This document shows, piece by piece, positions 12,540 through 23,424 of a stretch of 64,000 nucleotides of DNA (within the stretch, counting starts at the first letter, position 1; each line of letters begins with the position of its first letter). This stretch comes from Aquarana catesbeiana (taxonomy: Eukaryota > Chordata > Amphibia > Anura > Ranidae). The position numbers and the translations under genes were made by a program. Below the pieces are notes generated by a model, which saw nothing but the letters and a program-made list of their open reading frames with translations, made no database searches and was not told where the DNA came from. Location: NCBI RefSeq assembly GCF_042186555.1, contig NC_133324.1:3751558-3815557 (forward strand). The letters are read 5' to 3'.

Positions 12540-15367
12540 AAAGCAGAGCTCATGATCTGCTTCTCAAGAAGTTTCCTTGGAAGAGATTTGACTTCTCCTG
12601 CTGTTACTTGCCACTGCCGAAGCATTTTCAAGCACGGGGCAACATAAGCCGGGAGCTGTTCATGCTTGACCCTCAGGCTTTTCACTGGCCCACCATTTTC
12701 CCAGTCTCGCAGAAAGGGCCTAAACCAGGACTGGAAAATACCAACCCACCCAGGCGGTCTCTCTGCCAACATGTTACCAAGATTGTACTTCACAAACATC
12801 AGAGAGAAAAAGACTACAGGGTTGACCATCCCTAGACCACCCTCCCGCCTAGGAAGGTAAGTCACATTCCTTTTGACAAGGTTTATTCTGTTCCCCCATA
12901 ACAGCTGGAAGAAACAACTATAGATCCTGGTATAGAGAGAAACTGGCAAAATGCAAACAAAACTGACATACAGAAAAATCGGAATCAGGTAAGTCTTGAT
13001 CAGATCAACCTTTTCCCTCAAGGAAAGCTGCCAACCTTTCCAGCTTGCCACCTGGGCATCGGCATTCTCCAGCCTGTTCACCCAATTTGCATGACCATAG
13101 TCACCTGGGCCGAATTCAATGCCTAGAACTCGAATTTTTTGTTGGGGCTCCGGGAAGTCATCCGGGAGAACAAAGCTCTCACCTTCCACGCCCATCCAGA
13201 AAGCTTCACACTTGTCCTGGTTGACCTTTGAACCTGATGCCTCTGCATACTGCCCTATCACTGAGACCCCCTCCTGCGCCTCCGCAGTCCCAGAGATAAA
13301 AACAGAAACATCATCAGCATAGGCCACAACCTTCAAAGGAGGCTCACCAGCAATGCCCAAAGGTACCCCACACAAAGGTCCACTCTCTAGCCTTCTAATG
13401 AAGGGGTCGATTGCAAACACATATAACAGAGGACTCAATGGACACCCCTGACGCACACCCGAGCCGACCGCAAAGGGCTGCCCGACCCAACCATTAACCA
13501 GAGGAAAACTTTCAGCCCCTTTGTACAAAATCTTGAGCCAATCAATGAAACCCTGCTCCAGGCCATATTTGTCAAGAAGGAGCCACAAGTACTCATGATT
13601 AACCCGATCAAAGGCCTTAGCCTGATCCAATGTCAGCAAAAATGTACCCCAACCAGCAGCCCTACAACGCTCCAAGGCCTCCCAGACAGCTAACACCGCT
13701 GAGAAAGTGCTTCTACCTTGGACCGAACAGTGCTGGTGGCGGGATAACAAACTGCCTGCAACTGGTGATAATCGCCAGAAGAAAATCTTTGCCAGTATCT
13801 TTCTATCGACATTAAGAAGGCTAATGGGGCGCCAATTCCCAATCATCGAAGGATCTTTACCCTTTGACAGAAGGATCACGGCAGATTGCCTCATGGAGGG
13901 AGGGAGAGAACCCTCATTCAAACAGCCATTAAAAACCTCTGCAAGATAGGGAGCCAGGATCGTCTTAAAACATTTATAGAACTCGGCTGTCAAACCATCT
14001 GGCCCTGGCGTTTTCTTGATGGCTAGTTTATCAATAGCCCGGATTACCTCATCTGCAGTGATTTCATCTGTCAAATTCATCAAAGGAACATTAATTTCCA
14101 GACCTGGTGTAGAGTCCAAAAAACCCAACATCCTTGTCCGATCAAGGTTCCTTCCTCCCAGGAGATTGGCATAGTATGACCTGACAACCTCCAGGATCCC
14201 TGACCTAGACTTCGTCAGAGAGCCCGTACTGTCCCTCAGGCCATTGACCGTCTTAACTGCTACGCTCTGTTTACAGTTCTGGTAAGGGTCAGGCGAATGG
14301 TATTTCCCGTAATCCCTCTCCTGAACCAAAGAGGCGTGCCGGTCATATTGATGTCTCCTAAGGAGGAGCTTCACCTCAGAGATCGCCCCAGAATCTCCTC
14401 CATTCGAAACAAGGCGGTCAAGTTTCCTCCGCAAACGCTGGTAGGTGATATACTTATCTTGCTGCTTCTTTCTTCCTATGGCCTTGAAAAGCCCCACAGT
14501 CCGCTGTTTAACAAGCTCCCACCATTCTGACTTGCTGTTGCAAAAGTCTAGGATCGTTACCTGTGCTTGAAAAAAATCCTCAAAGGATTGTCTTACTCTC
14601 TCGTCTTCCAGGAGGGCCGAATTCAATCTCCAGATACCCCTCCCCCTAGGTGGCATGTCTGGGGCATTCAGAGTCACAGATAGAATACAGTGATCAGAAA
14701 ACTCCACTGCCCGACACAAAGGTGCCGAAAAAGCAGAGTCTCCCTTTAAAAAAAAACTATCTATCCTACTCTGACTACTACCTCACTGAAAAGTGAACCC
14801 CGTGCTGTCTGGGCAGCGCTTAATGTGCGCTTCTACCAGACCTGCTTCCCTAACTATCGCATTAAGAAAAAGGGTGTCATAGCCCAGCTTATCTCTGAAA
14901 CCTCTCCTGTCTTTAGACCTAGTAATGGTGTTGAAATCACCTCCAAAGATAACCTGCTGGGCCGTAAAAAGAAAAGGCTTAATCTTTGTAAAGAGGTATT
15001 TCCTGTCCCACTTCGTCTGGGGACCATAGATGTTAATCAGGCGCAAGTCCTGCCCCTTCACAGAGACGTCTAAGACCATGCATCTCCCTATCTCTACCTC
15101 AATTACCCGCCGGCACGTTACCATACCAGAAAAAAGGACTGCAACTCCGCTGTAAGGCTCGGCCTCAAGAGACCAAAATGAGGGACCACGTCTCCACTCC
15201 TTCTTTGCCAGATGTATATCGGCCAGACTACTCAAATGGGTCTCTTGCAAAAACAAAATGTCAGCATCAAACTCGCTGAGCAAAAATAAGGCCATATGGC
15301 GAGCACTTACTGATCTTAAGCTGGCAACATTAATGGTTGCCACTTTTAACGGATTGGGAACTGCCAT
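12480..15367 (-). pseudogene. LINE ORF2: endonuclease and reverse transcriptase, with internal stop
   Basis: ORF2 starts MAVPNPLKVATINV, with the typical TIN start of an APE endonuclease. Visible motifs are LQETH (catalytic Glu), IYGPQ, GGDFN, and SDH after the stop. One TGA at 14785-14783 interrupts an otherwise continuous frame just before a SRIDSFF motif; a CGA-to-TGA change would explain it. The reverse transcriptase follows with PGPDGL, NWRPISLLN, DQAKAFDRV, GVRQGCPLSPLLY and the catalytic YADD (about 13311-13322). The frame is lost by a shift at about 12535, and the C-terminal part continues separately. Without these two breaks the ORF would have the usual length of about 1100-1200 codons. 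Confidence 0.9.
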
Positions 15368-15870
15368 TAGGGTAGTTGAGGCAGCCGTTTCTTAGCCTGA
15401 CTACTCCCTCTCCCTGGAGAACCAGCACGCTTCATTGCACCCTGGCACTCATCATCCATAGAGGATGCCGAACTAAACGAGTCCCATTCATCATCATCAT
15501 CAGACAGGACCTTAAACTTATTTTCCAAAGGCAAAACTTTACGATTTAAGGTAACTGAACCCCCTTTTTTCCTTCTTTTGCCCCTCCTCCTCCTATCCTC
15601 CAACCACTCCATATCATCCTTAGACAAACCAGACTCAACAGCCTCCCCACCCCTATCCTCCCCTTCACCCCCCTCCCCCCCACTCCCCCTTCCCTTATCT
15701 ACCACCAGGCCAGCCTCTCCACCATCCTCGCCACTCCTCTGCACCCCACGATCCTCAATAGAAACCTTGCAGCGTCGGGGGAGGGGGGTTGGCACCACAC
15801 CTGACGCACCTGCCTCAGCACCTCTTGCTGCCTCTGCAATTTTAGAAGACACAGAAGGATTGGACACATT
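15367..15870 (-). pseudogene. LINE ORF1, C-terminal part
   Basis: This continues ORF1 in a different frame after the break near 15880. It is a low-complexity, charged segment: Gly/Glu-rich, then a basic RRRRGKRRKKGG stretch, an acidic DDDDEWDSF stretch and a basic tail ending QAKKRLPQLP. The stop TAA overlaps the ORF2 start by one base (TAATG at 15369-15365), which suggests termination-reinitiation for ORF2, as in other two-ORF LINEs. The basic tract would suit RNA binding. Confidence 0.7.
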
Positions 15871-15879
15871 TTTACCTTA

Positions 15880-16692
15880 CCTACAGAAGACATGGGCACA
15901 CTAGGTAAACGCACAGACTGGGGAGACACAGACACATTAGGTATTGGCACAGACTGGGGCACTACAGACTGGGGAGACACATTGGGTATTGGCACAGACT
16001 GGGGCATCACAGACTGGGGAGACACAGACACATTAGGTATTGGCACAGACTGGGGCATCACAGACTGGGGAGACACATTAGGTATTGGCACAGACTGGGG
16101 CACCACAGACTGGGGAGACACATTAGGTATTGGCACAGACTGGGGCACCACAGACTGGGGAGACACATTATGTATTGGCACAGACTGGGGCACCACAGAT
16201 TGGGGAGACACATTAGGTATTGGCACAGACTGATGCACCACAGATTGGGGAGACACATTAGTTATTGGCACAGACTCAGATGGACTCACAGGCACCCCAG
16301 CTGCTGAGCTCCGAGCATCCTCCATGTCCATGCGGAAGAACTCTCTTATGAGCTCAGGATTGTTGTGCATTGCCTCAGGACACTGACTGTAAGGATGTCC
16401 CACCGCATTGCACAGATTGCACCTGATGATATTACAATCCTTCGCCAAATGTCCTATACCCTGACACAGAGAGCACTTCATCACTGCACAGGAGGATGCG
16501 AGATGTCCTTTATCACCACACTTATTGCAGAGCTTTGGCTGGCCTGGATAGAAGATGGTCAGCCTGTCCCTCCCCAGAAAAGCTGAGGATGGCAGATGCT
16601 GGACAACATTGTCAACAACCTTTAATTTTAGCTGCACAGACCATCCCCCCGTCCATATTCCCCGATCGTCCACAATCTTTTTTTGTGGGGTC
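15880..16692 (-). pseudogene. LINE ORF1, N-terminal part with three zinc knuckles (truncated)
   Basis: The product is the nucleic-acid-binding ORF1 protein of the LINE. In order it shows a short segment with FLGRDRLTIFYPGQP, then three perfect C-x2-C-x4-H-x4-C knuckles (CNKCGDKGHLASSC, CSLCQGIGHLAKDC, CNLCNAVGHPYSQC) at about 16420-16560, then eight or so tandem 15-residue repeats of the form VPIPNVSPQSVVPQS (about 15900-16270), encoded by a 45-bp minisatellite. The apparent Met upstream at 16742 lies in the host 61-bp repeat, so the true N-terminus is lost. A frameshift at about 15870-15885 separates it from the next piece. Confidence 0.8.
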
Positions 16693-16693
16693 C

Positions 16694-17792
16694 CCACCAT
16701 CCCTGTGCTTAGTTCCCGGATCTGTACACCCGCTGTGCCCATTATGAGGGGTTCTCACCATCCTTGTGCTGAGTTCCCGGGTCTGTACACCCGCTGTGCC
16801 CATTATGAGGGGTTCTCACCATCCCTGTGCTGAGATCCGGGGTCTGTACACCCGCTGTGCCCATTATGAGAGGTTTCCACCATCCCTGTGCTGAGTTCCC
16901 GGGTCTGTACACCCGCTGTGCCCATTATGAGGGGTTCTCACCATCCCTGTGCTGAGATCCCAGGTCTGTACACCCGCTGTGCCCATTATGAGGGGTTCCC
17001 ACCATCCCTGTGCTGAGTTCCCGGGTCTGTACACCCGCTGTGCCCATTATGAGGGGTTCCCATCATCCCTGTGCTGAGTTCCCGGGTCTGTACACCCGCT
17101 GTGCCCATTATGAGGGGTTCCCACCATCCCTGTGCTGAGTTCCCGGGTCTGTACACCCGCTGTGCCCATTATGAGGGGTTCTCACCATCCCTGTGCTGAG
17201 TTCTCGGGTCTGTACACCCGCTGTGCCCATTATGAGGGGTTCTCACCATCCCTGTGCTGAGTTCCCGGGTCTGTACACCCGCTGTGCCCATTATGAGGGG
17301 TTCCCACCATCCCTGTGCTGAGTTCCCGGGTCTGTACACCCGCTGTGCCCATTATGAGGGGTTCCCACCATCCCTGTGCTGAGTTCCCGGGTCTGTACAC
17401 CCGCTGTGCCCATTATGAGGGGTTCTCACCATCCCTGTGCTGAGTTCCTGGGTCTGTACACCCGCTGTGCCCATTATGAGGGGTTCCCACCATCCCTGTG
17501 CTGAGTTCCCGGGTCTGTACACCCGCTGTGCCCATTATGAGGGGTTCTCACCATCCCTGTGCTGAGTTCTCGGGTCTGTACACCCGCTGTGCCCATTATG
17601 AGGGGTTCTCACCATCCCTGTGCTGAGTTCCCGGGTCTGTACACCCGCTGTGCCCATTATGAGGGGTTCTCACCATCCCTGTGCTGAGTTCCCGGGTCTG
17701 TACACCCGCTGTGCCCATTATGAGGGGTTCCCACCATCCCTGTGCTGAGTTCCCGGGTCTGTACACCCGCTGTGCCCATTATGAGGGGTTGG
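16694..17792 (+). repeat. 61-bp minisatellite, array B (about 18 copies)
   Basis: Same unit and orientation as array A, resuming immediately after the LINE. The first units next to the LINE are more diverged (TTAGTTCCCGGATCTG) than those further right. Confidence 0.95.
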
Positions 17793-18410
17793 GACATCTC
17801 ATAGGTGTCAGGATCCGATCCAGAAGTAGAGAATATAAGGACATGTCACCCTGAAGTCCCTTATTATCTAATTCTCCATGTAGAAGTAAAGTGTCACGTT
17901 TGGGTGAAGGGCGCTCGGTATTGTCTGGGCCGTGTCCTTGGCATTGGTAGCGGTTGGGTGATAAGCGAGGAATGTGCGTTGGACAGCTTCTTATGTAACG
18001 ATCGATAATTAATGACAGATGTAATAAGATTACTTATTGCTGGACTCTGAGGCCTGGATACCTTCCGTGTCTGGAGGGGGCGGGGCTGGGGACAGAGAGG
18101 GCGGGGCTGGGCAGACGTGCGTAGACACATTGGGAGGAATGACACATGGGGGAGGGGGGGTAATAACCCCTCATAGAGCCGAGCGATTCCTACATTCTAA
18201 CAAAGTCATAGAAAGATTCCTTCTGAGGACAAACAAGGAGGATTTCCGGGGATATCGTCTTCAATCGTCACCTGATTTCTAATGTAAAATACAGAGAAAA
18301 AGAACAAAACTCCTCCCTTCCCCCGACTGGAGAACAAAAATCAGCAGGAAAATAAGAGAAAAAGAAGGAGGAGGAGTTATTGAGGACCAATGAGGGTTAA
18401 TAAGGGGTTA
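17793..18410. other. Anonymous sequence with two GC-box-like motifs
   Basis: No exon is recognisable. Two GGGCGGGGC motifs on the plus strand (about 18078-18086 and 18099-18107) resemble Sp1 sites. I see no TATA box, start codon or coding exon that would make this a supported promoter. An A/G-rich stretch follows at 18290-18380. Confidence 0.4.
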
Positions 18411-19000
18411 CATAACACAATGTTACTTTGTATCTCTCCTGTCTGATCAATGTTTATAAACAATGTTACTTTGTATCTCTCCTGTCTGATCAATGTTTAT
18501 AAACAATGTTACGTTGTATCTCTCTATCTCCCATCTGATCAATGTTTATAAACAATGTTACTTTGTATCTCTCTATCTCCTGTCTGGTCAATGTTTATAA
18601 ACAATGTTACTTTGTATCTCTCCTGTCTGATCAATGTTTATAAACAATGTTACGTTGTATCTCTCTATCTCCCATCTGATCAATGTTTATAAACAATGTT
18701 ACTTTGTATCTCTCTATCTCCTGTCTGGTCAATGTTTATAAACAATGTTACTTTGTATCTCTCTATCTCCTGTCTGATCAATGTTTATAAACAATGTTAC
18801 TTTGTATCTCTCTATCTCCTGTCTGGTCAATGTTTATAAACAATGTTACTTTGTATCTTTCTATCTCCCGTCTGGTCAATGTTTATAAACAATGTTACTT
18901 TGTATCTCTCTATCTCCTGTCTGGTCAATGTTTATAAACAATGTTACTTTGTATCTTTCTATCTCCCGTCTGATCAATGTTTATAAACAATGCTACTTTG
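18411..19000 (+). repeat. 49-bp tandem repeat, about 12 copies
   Basis: The unit contains CAATGTTTATAAACAATG, itself a palindrome-like core, followed by TTACTTTGTATCTCTC and a CT-rich linker. Short units lack a TCTATC insert and are about 42-43 bp; long units are 49 bp. Confidence 0.9.
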
Positions 19001-19438
19001 TAAGGATCTGTCCTCTGGTGACAGGAATCATCCTGGGATCCGGCTGCAATGTCCTCCCAATATAAGGAATACAGAAAGGGGGCGGGTCTGTCAGTGTGAT
19101 GTCAGGAGACACACCATGTGATGCCTGCCTAGGCCTCCAATCAGATGACGGCAGGAAGAGAAATATTGATGGATTGGGTTCTAGTGATGTGTCTGTGTGA
19201 GCCGTGTGTAATGACAGGTCCTCTTTATCAGTAATCTCTAATAAACCCAATCTTCAGAGATAAGAACCCTAATACCCCCCTCCCCCTCCCCCCTTACAGT
19301 CACTGCCCCTCCCCCCACAAAGTAACCCACACATATATATATTCCATACATTACTATATTGTACATCTAGTTTACTATAATAATATATTTCAATCAGTTC
19401 ATATCCTCTACCATTGTTCTGACCAAATGAATTATAAA

Positions 19439-19440
<2 letters not shown>
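19001..19440. other. Anonymous sequence, no gene seen
   Basis: Non-repetitive apart from a C/T-rich stretch at 19268-19318. No coding or RNA gene is supported. Confidence 0.5.

Positions 19441-19488
<48 letters not shown>
19440..19488. repeat. (AT)n microsatellite
   Basis: A pure TA dinucleotide run of about 48 bases. Confidence 0.95.
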
Positions 19489-19490
<2 letters not shown>

Positions 19491-19671
19491 CGGTATTAGA
19501 AGGCGTCTCTTCATTGTTGTGATTGAAAATCTACTGGAATCTGCGTTGTGTATGGCCGATCGATCGATGTGTAATGCGACTCGTCTGCTGGGTGAGTATC
19601 GCCCTCTGCTGGAGGAAATATGCAACTACCAGGGAAGAGCGAAGAACAGTCAGTACCGGAGTTCTTCATTG

Positions 19672-19737
19672 AGATTTCTACATTCATTATTATCATGTTT
19701 AATACGTTCCGGGTCACAGAGAGCAAATAAACAACAC
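19672..19737 (+). repeat. Left copy of a ~65-bp sequence flanking the 32/33-bp array
   Basis: Contains TTATTATCATGTTTAAT and TCACAGAGAGCAAATAAA, both found again at the right edge of the array (27150-27214) in the same orientation. The array therefore lies between two copies of its own ancestral flank. Confidence 0.8.
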
Positions 19738-21721
19738 AACCCGGAAATAACATAAAATACAAACAACACAACCCGGAAATAACATAAAATACAAACAACA
19801 CAACCCGGAAATAACATAAAATACAAACAACACAACCCGGAAATAACATAAAATACAAACAACACAACCCGGAAATAACATAAAATACAAACAACACAAC
19901 CTGGAAATAACATAAAATACAAACATCACAACCCCGGAAATAACATAAAATACAAACATCACAACCCCAGAAATAACATAAAATACAAACATCACAACCC
20001 CGGAAATAACATAAAATACAAACATCACAACCCGGAAATAACATAAAATACAAACATCACAACCCCCGGAAATAACATAAAATACAAACATCACAACCCG
20101 GAAATAACATAAAATACAAACAACACAACCCGGAAATAACATAAAATACAAACATCACAACCCGGAAATAACATAAAATACAAACATCACAACCCGGAAA
20201 TAACATAAAATACAAACATCACAACCCGGAAATAACATAAAATACAAACAACACAACCCGGAAATAACATAAAATACAAACATCACAACCCGGAAATAAC
20301 ATAAAATACAAACAACACAACCCGGAAATAACATAAAATACAAACATCACAACCCGGAAATAACATAAAATACAAACATCACAACCCCGGAAATAACATA
20401 AAATACAAACATCACAACCCGGAAATAACATAAAATACAAACAACACAAACCGGAAATAACATAAAATACAAACATCACAACCCGGAAATAACATAAAAT
20501 ACAAACATCACAACCCCGGAAAAACCATAAAATACAAACATCACAACCCCGGAAATAACATAAAATACAAACATCACAACCCGGAAATAACATAAAATAC
20601 AAACATCACAACCCGGAAATAACATAAAATACAAACAACACAATCCCGGAAATAACATAAAATACAAACATCACAACCCGGAAATAACATAAAATACAAA
20701 CATCACAACCCCGGAAAAACCATAAAATACAAACATCACAACCCCGGAAATAACATAAAATACAAACATCACAACCCGGAAATAACATAAAATACAAACA
20801 TCACAACCCCGGAAATAACATAAAATACAAACAACACAACCCGGAAATAACATAAAATACAAACAACACAACCCCGGAAATAACATAAAATACAAACATC
20901 ACAACCCGGAAATAACATAAAATACAAACATCACAACCCCGGAAAAAACATAAAATACAAACATCACAACCCCGGAAATAACATAAAATACAAACATCAC
21001 AACCCGGAAATAACATAAAATACAAACATCACAACCCCGGAAATAACATAAAATACAAACAACACAACCCGGAAATAACATAAAATACAAACAACACAAC
21101 CCCGGAAATAACATAAAATACAAACATCACAACCCGGAAATAACATAAAATACAAACATCACAACCCCGGAAAAAACATAAAATACAAACATCACAACCC
21201 CGGAAATAACATAAAATACAAACATCACAACCCGGAAATAACATAAAATACAAACATCACAACCCCGGAAATAACATAAAATACAAACAACACAACCCGG
21301 AAATAACATAAAATACAAACAACACAACCCGGAAATAACATAAAATACAAACAACACAACCCGGAAATAACATAAAATACAAACAATACAACCCGGAAAT
21401 AACATAAAATACAAACATCACAACCCGGAAATAACATAAAATACAAACATCACAACCCCGGAAATAACATAAAATACAAACATCACAACCCCGGAAATAA
21501 CATAAAATACAAACACCACAACCCGGAAATAACATAAAATACAAACATCACAACCCGTAAATAACATAAAATACAAACATCACAACCCCGGAAATAACAT
21601 AAAATACAAACACCACAACCCGGAAATAACATAAAATACAAACATCACAACCCGGAAATAACATAAAATACAAACAACACAACCCCGGAAATAACATAAA
21701 ATACAAACATCACAATGGAAA
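19727..21721 (+). repeat. 32/33-bp minisatellite, left block (about 62 copies)
   Basis: The unit has the form ACATAAAATACAAACATCAC followed by AACCCGGAAATA. The length alternates between 32 and 33 bp through CCCGG versus CCCCGG, and units carry CATCAC or CAACAC. The many minus-strand frames (CILCYFRGCDV-like) are translations of this repeat and are not genes. Confidence 0.95.
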
Positions 21722-23424
21722 TAGGGATGAGCCGAACACCCCCCTGTTCGGTTCGCACCAGAACATGCGAACAGGAAAAAGGTTCGCTCGAACACGCGAA
21801 CACCGTTAAAGTCTATGGGACACGAACATGAATAATCAAAAGTGCTAATTTTAAAGGCTAATATGCAAGTTATTGTCATAAAAAGTGTTTGGGGACCTGG
21901 GTCCTGCCCCAGGGGACATGGATCAATGCAAAAAAAAGTTTTAAAAACGGCCGTTTTTTCAGGAGCAGTGATTTTATTAATGCTTAAAGTCAAACAATAA
22001 AAGTGTAATATCCCTTTAAATTTCGTACCTGGGGGGTGTCTATAGTATGCCTGTAAAGGGGCGCATGTTTCCTGTGTTTAGAACAGTCTGACAGCAAAAT
22101 GACATTTTGAAGGAAAAAACTCATTTAAAACTACCCGCGGCTATTGCATTGCCGACAATACACATAGAAGTTCATTGATAAAAACGGCATGGGAATTCCC
22201 CAAAGGGGAACCCCGAACCAAAATAAAAAAAAAAATGACGTGGGAGTCCTCCTAAATTCCATACCAGGCCCTTCAGGTCTGGTATGGATATTAAGGGGAA
22301 CCCCGGCCAAAATTAAAAAAAAAAAATGACGTGGGGTTCCCCCTAAATTCCATACCAGACCCTTCAGGTCTGGTATGGATTTTAAGGGGAACCCCGCGCC
22401 AAAAAAAAAAAAAAAAACGGCGTGGGGTCCCCCCAAAAATCCATACCAGACCCTTATCCGAGCACGCAACCTGGCAGGCCGCAGGAAAAGAGGGGGGGAC
22501 GAGAGTGCGGCCCCCCCTCCCTCCTGAACCATACCAGGCCACATGCCCTCAACATTGGGAGGGTGCTTTGGGGTAGCCCCCCAAAACACCTTGTCCCCAT
22601 GTTGATGAGGACAAGGGCCTCATCCCCACAACCCTGGCCGGTGGTTGTGGGGGTCTGCGGGCGGGGGGCTTATCGGAATCTGGAAGCCCCCTTTAACAAG
22701 GTGACCCCCAGATCCCGGCCCCCCCCCCCCTGTGTGAAATGGTAAGGGGGTACATAAGTACCCCTACCATTTCACGAAGAAAGTGTCAAAAATGTTAAAA
22801 ATGACAAGAGACAGTTTTTGACAATTCCTTTATTTAAATGCTTCCTCTATCTTCTATCCTCCTTCATCTTCTGGTTCTTCTGGTTCTTCTGGCTCTTCTG
22901 GTTCTTCCTCCGGCGTTCTCGTCCAGCATCTCCTCCGCGGCGTCTTCTGTCTTCTTCTCCTCGGGCCGCTCCGCACCCATGGCATGGGGGGGAGGCTCCC
23001 GCTCTTCTCTTCTTCTTTTCTTCTCTTCTTCTCTTCTTCATTTTCTTCTCCGGGCCGCTCCGCAATCCATGCTGGCATGGAGGGAGGCTCCCGCTGTGTG
23101 ACGGCGCTCCTCGTCTGACAGTTCTTAAATAACGGGGGGCGGGGCCACCCGGTGACCCCGCCCCCCTCTGACGCACGGTGACTTGACGGGACTTCCCTGT
23201 GACGTCACGGGGAATGCCACAGGGAAGTCCCGTCAAGTCACCGTGCGTCAGAGGGGGGCGGGGTCACCGGGTGGCCCCGCCCCCCCCGTTATTTAAGAAC
23301 TGTCAGACGAGGAGCGCCGTCACACAGCGGGAGCCTCCCTCCATGCCAGCATGGATTGCGGAGCGGCCCGGAGAAGAAAATGAAGAAGAGAAGAAGAGAA
23401 GAAAAGAAGAAGAGAAGAGCGGGA
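21722..23424 (+). mobile_element. Foldback hAT-like element, copy 1 (right end missing)
   Basis: It begins TAGGGATGAGCCGAACAC, as does the complete copy at 33263, and is nearly identical to that copy through the left arm: GTTCG/CGAAC-rich end, several small perfect palindromes built on CCATACCAGACC/GGTCTGGTATGG, a (TTC)n tract, and the central palindrome around 23201-23218. It breaks off about 200 bp into the right arm at about 23424, where the 32-bp array resumes, so the right end is deleted. No transposase is encoded. Open frames are low-complexity. Confidence 0.8.

Larger units (their letters stand above)
11692..16693 (-). mobile_element. Tx1-group (L1 clade) LINE, 5'-truncated, inserted in the 61-bp array
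   Basis: A non-LTR retrotransposon of about 5 kb on the minus strand, with ORF1 (three CCHC zinc knuckles) followed by ORF2 (apurinic endonuclease, reverse transcriptase, C-terminal Cys/His motif). Its 3' end at 11692 lies against the repeat unit at GAGGGGTT and carries AATAAACAAAATT on the minus strand. The 5' end near 16692 is cut inside ORF1. GGGGTT (left) and GGGGTC (right) could be a short target duplication. It is decayed: ORF1 has one frame break, and ORF2 has one stop and one frameshift. Zinc-knuckle ORF1 proteins are known from the Tx1 group; the group name is inferred from this. Confidence 0.85.

Noticed and set aside
16693..16742. Upstream Met for LINE ORF1 at 16742
   Set aside because: The codons before about 16692 belong to the host 61-bp repeat; the fusion is accidental through 5' truncation.
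18070..18110. GC boxes as a promoter of the drebrin-like gene
   Set aside because: Two GGGCGGGGC words alone do not support a promoter. No first exon or CpG-island-like extent could be shown.
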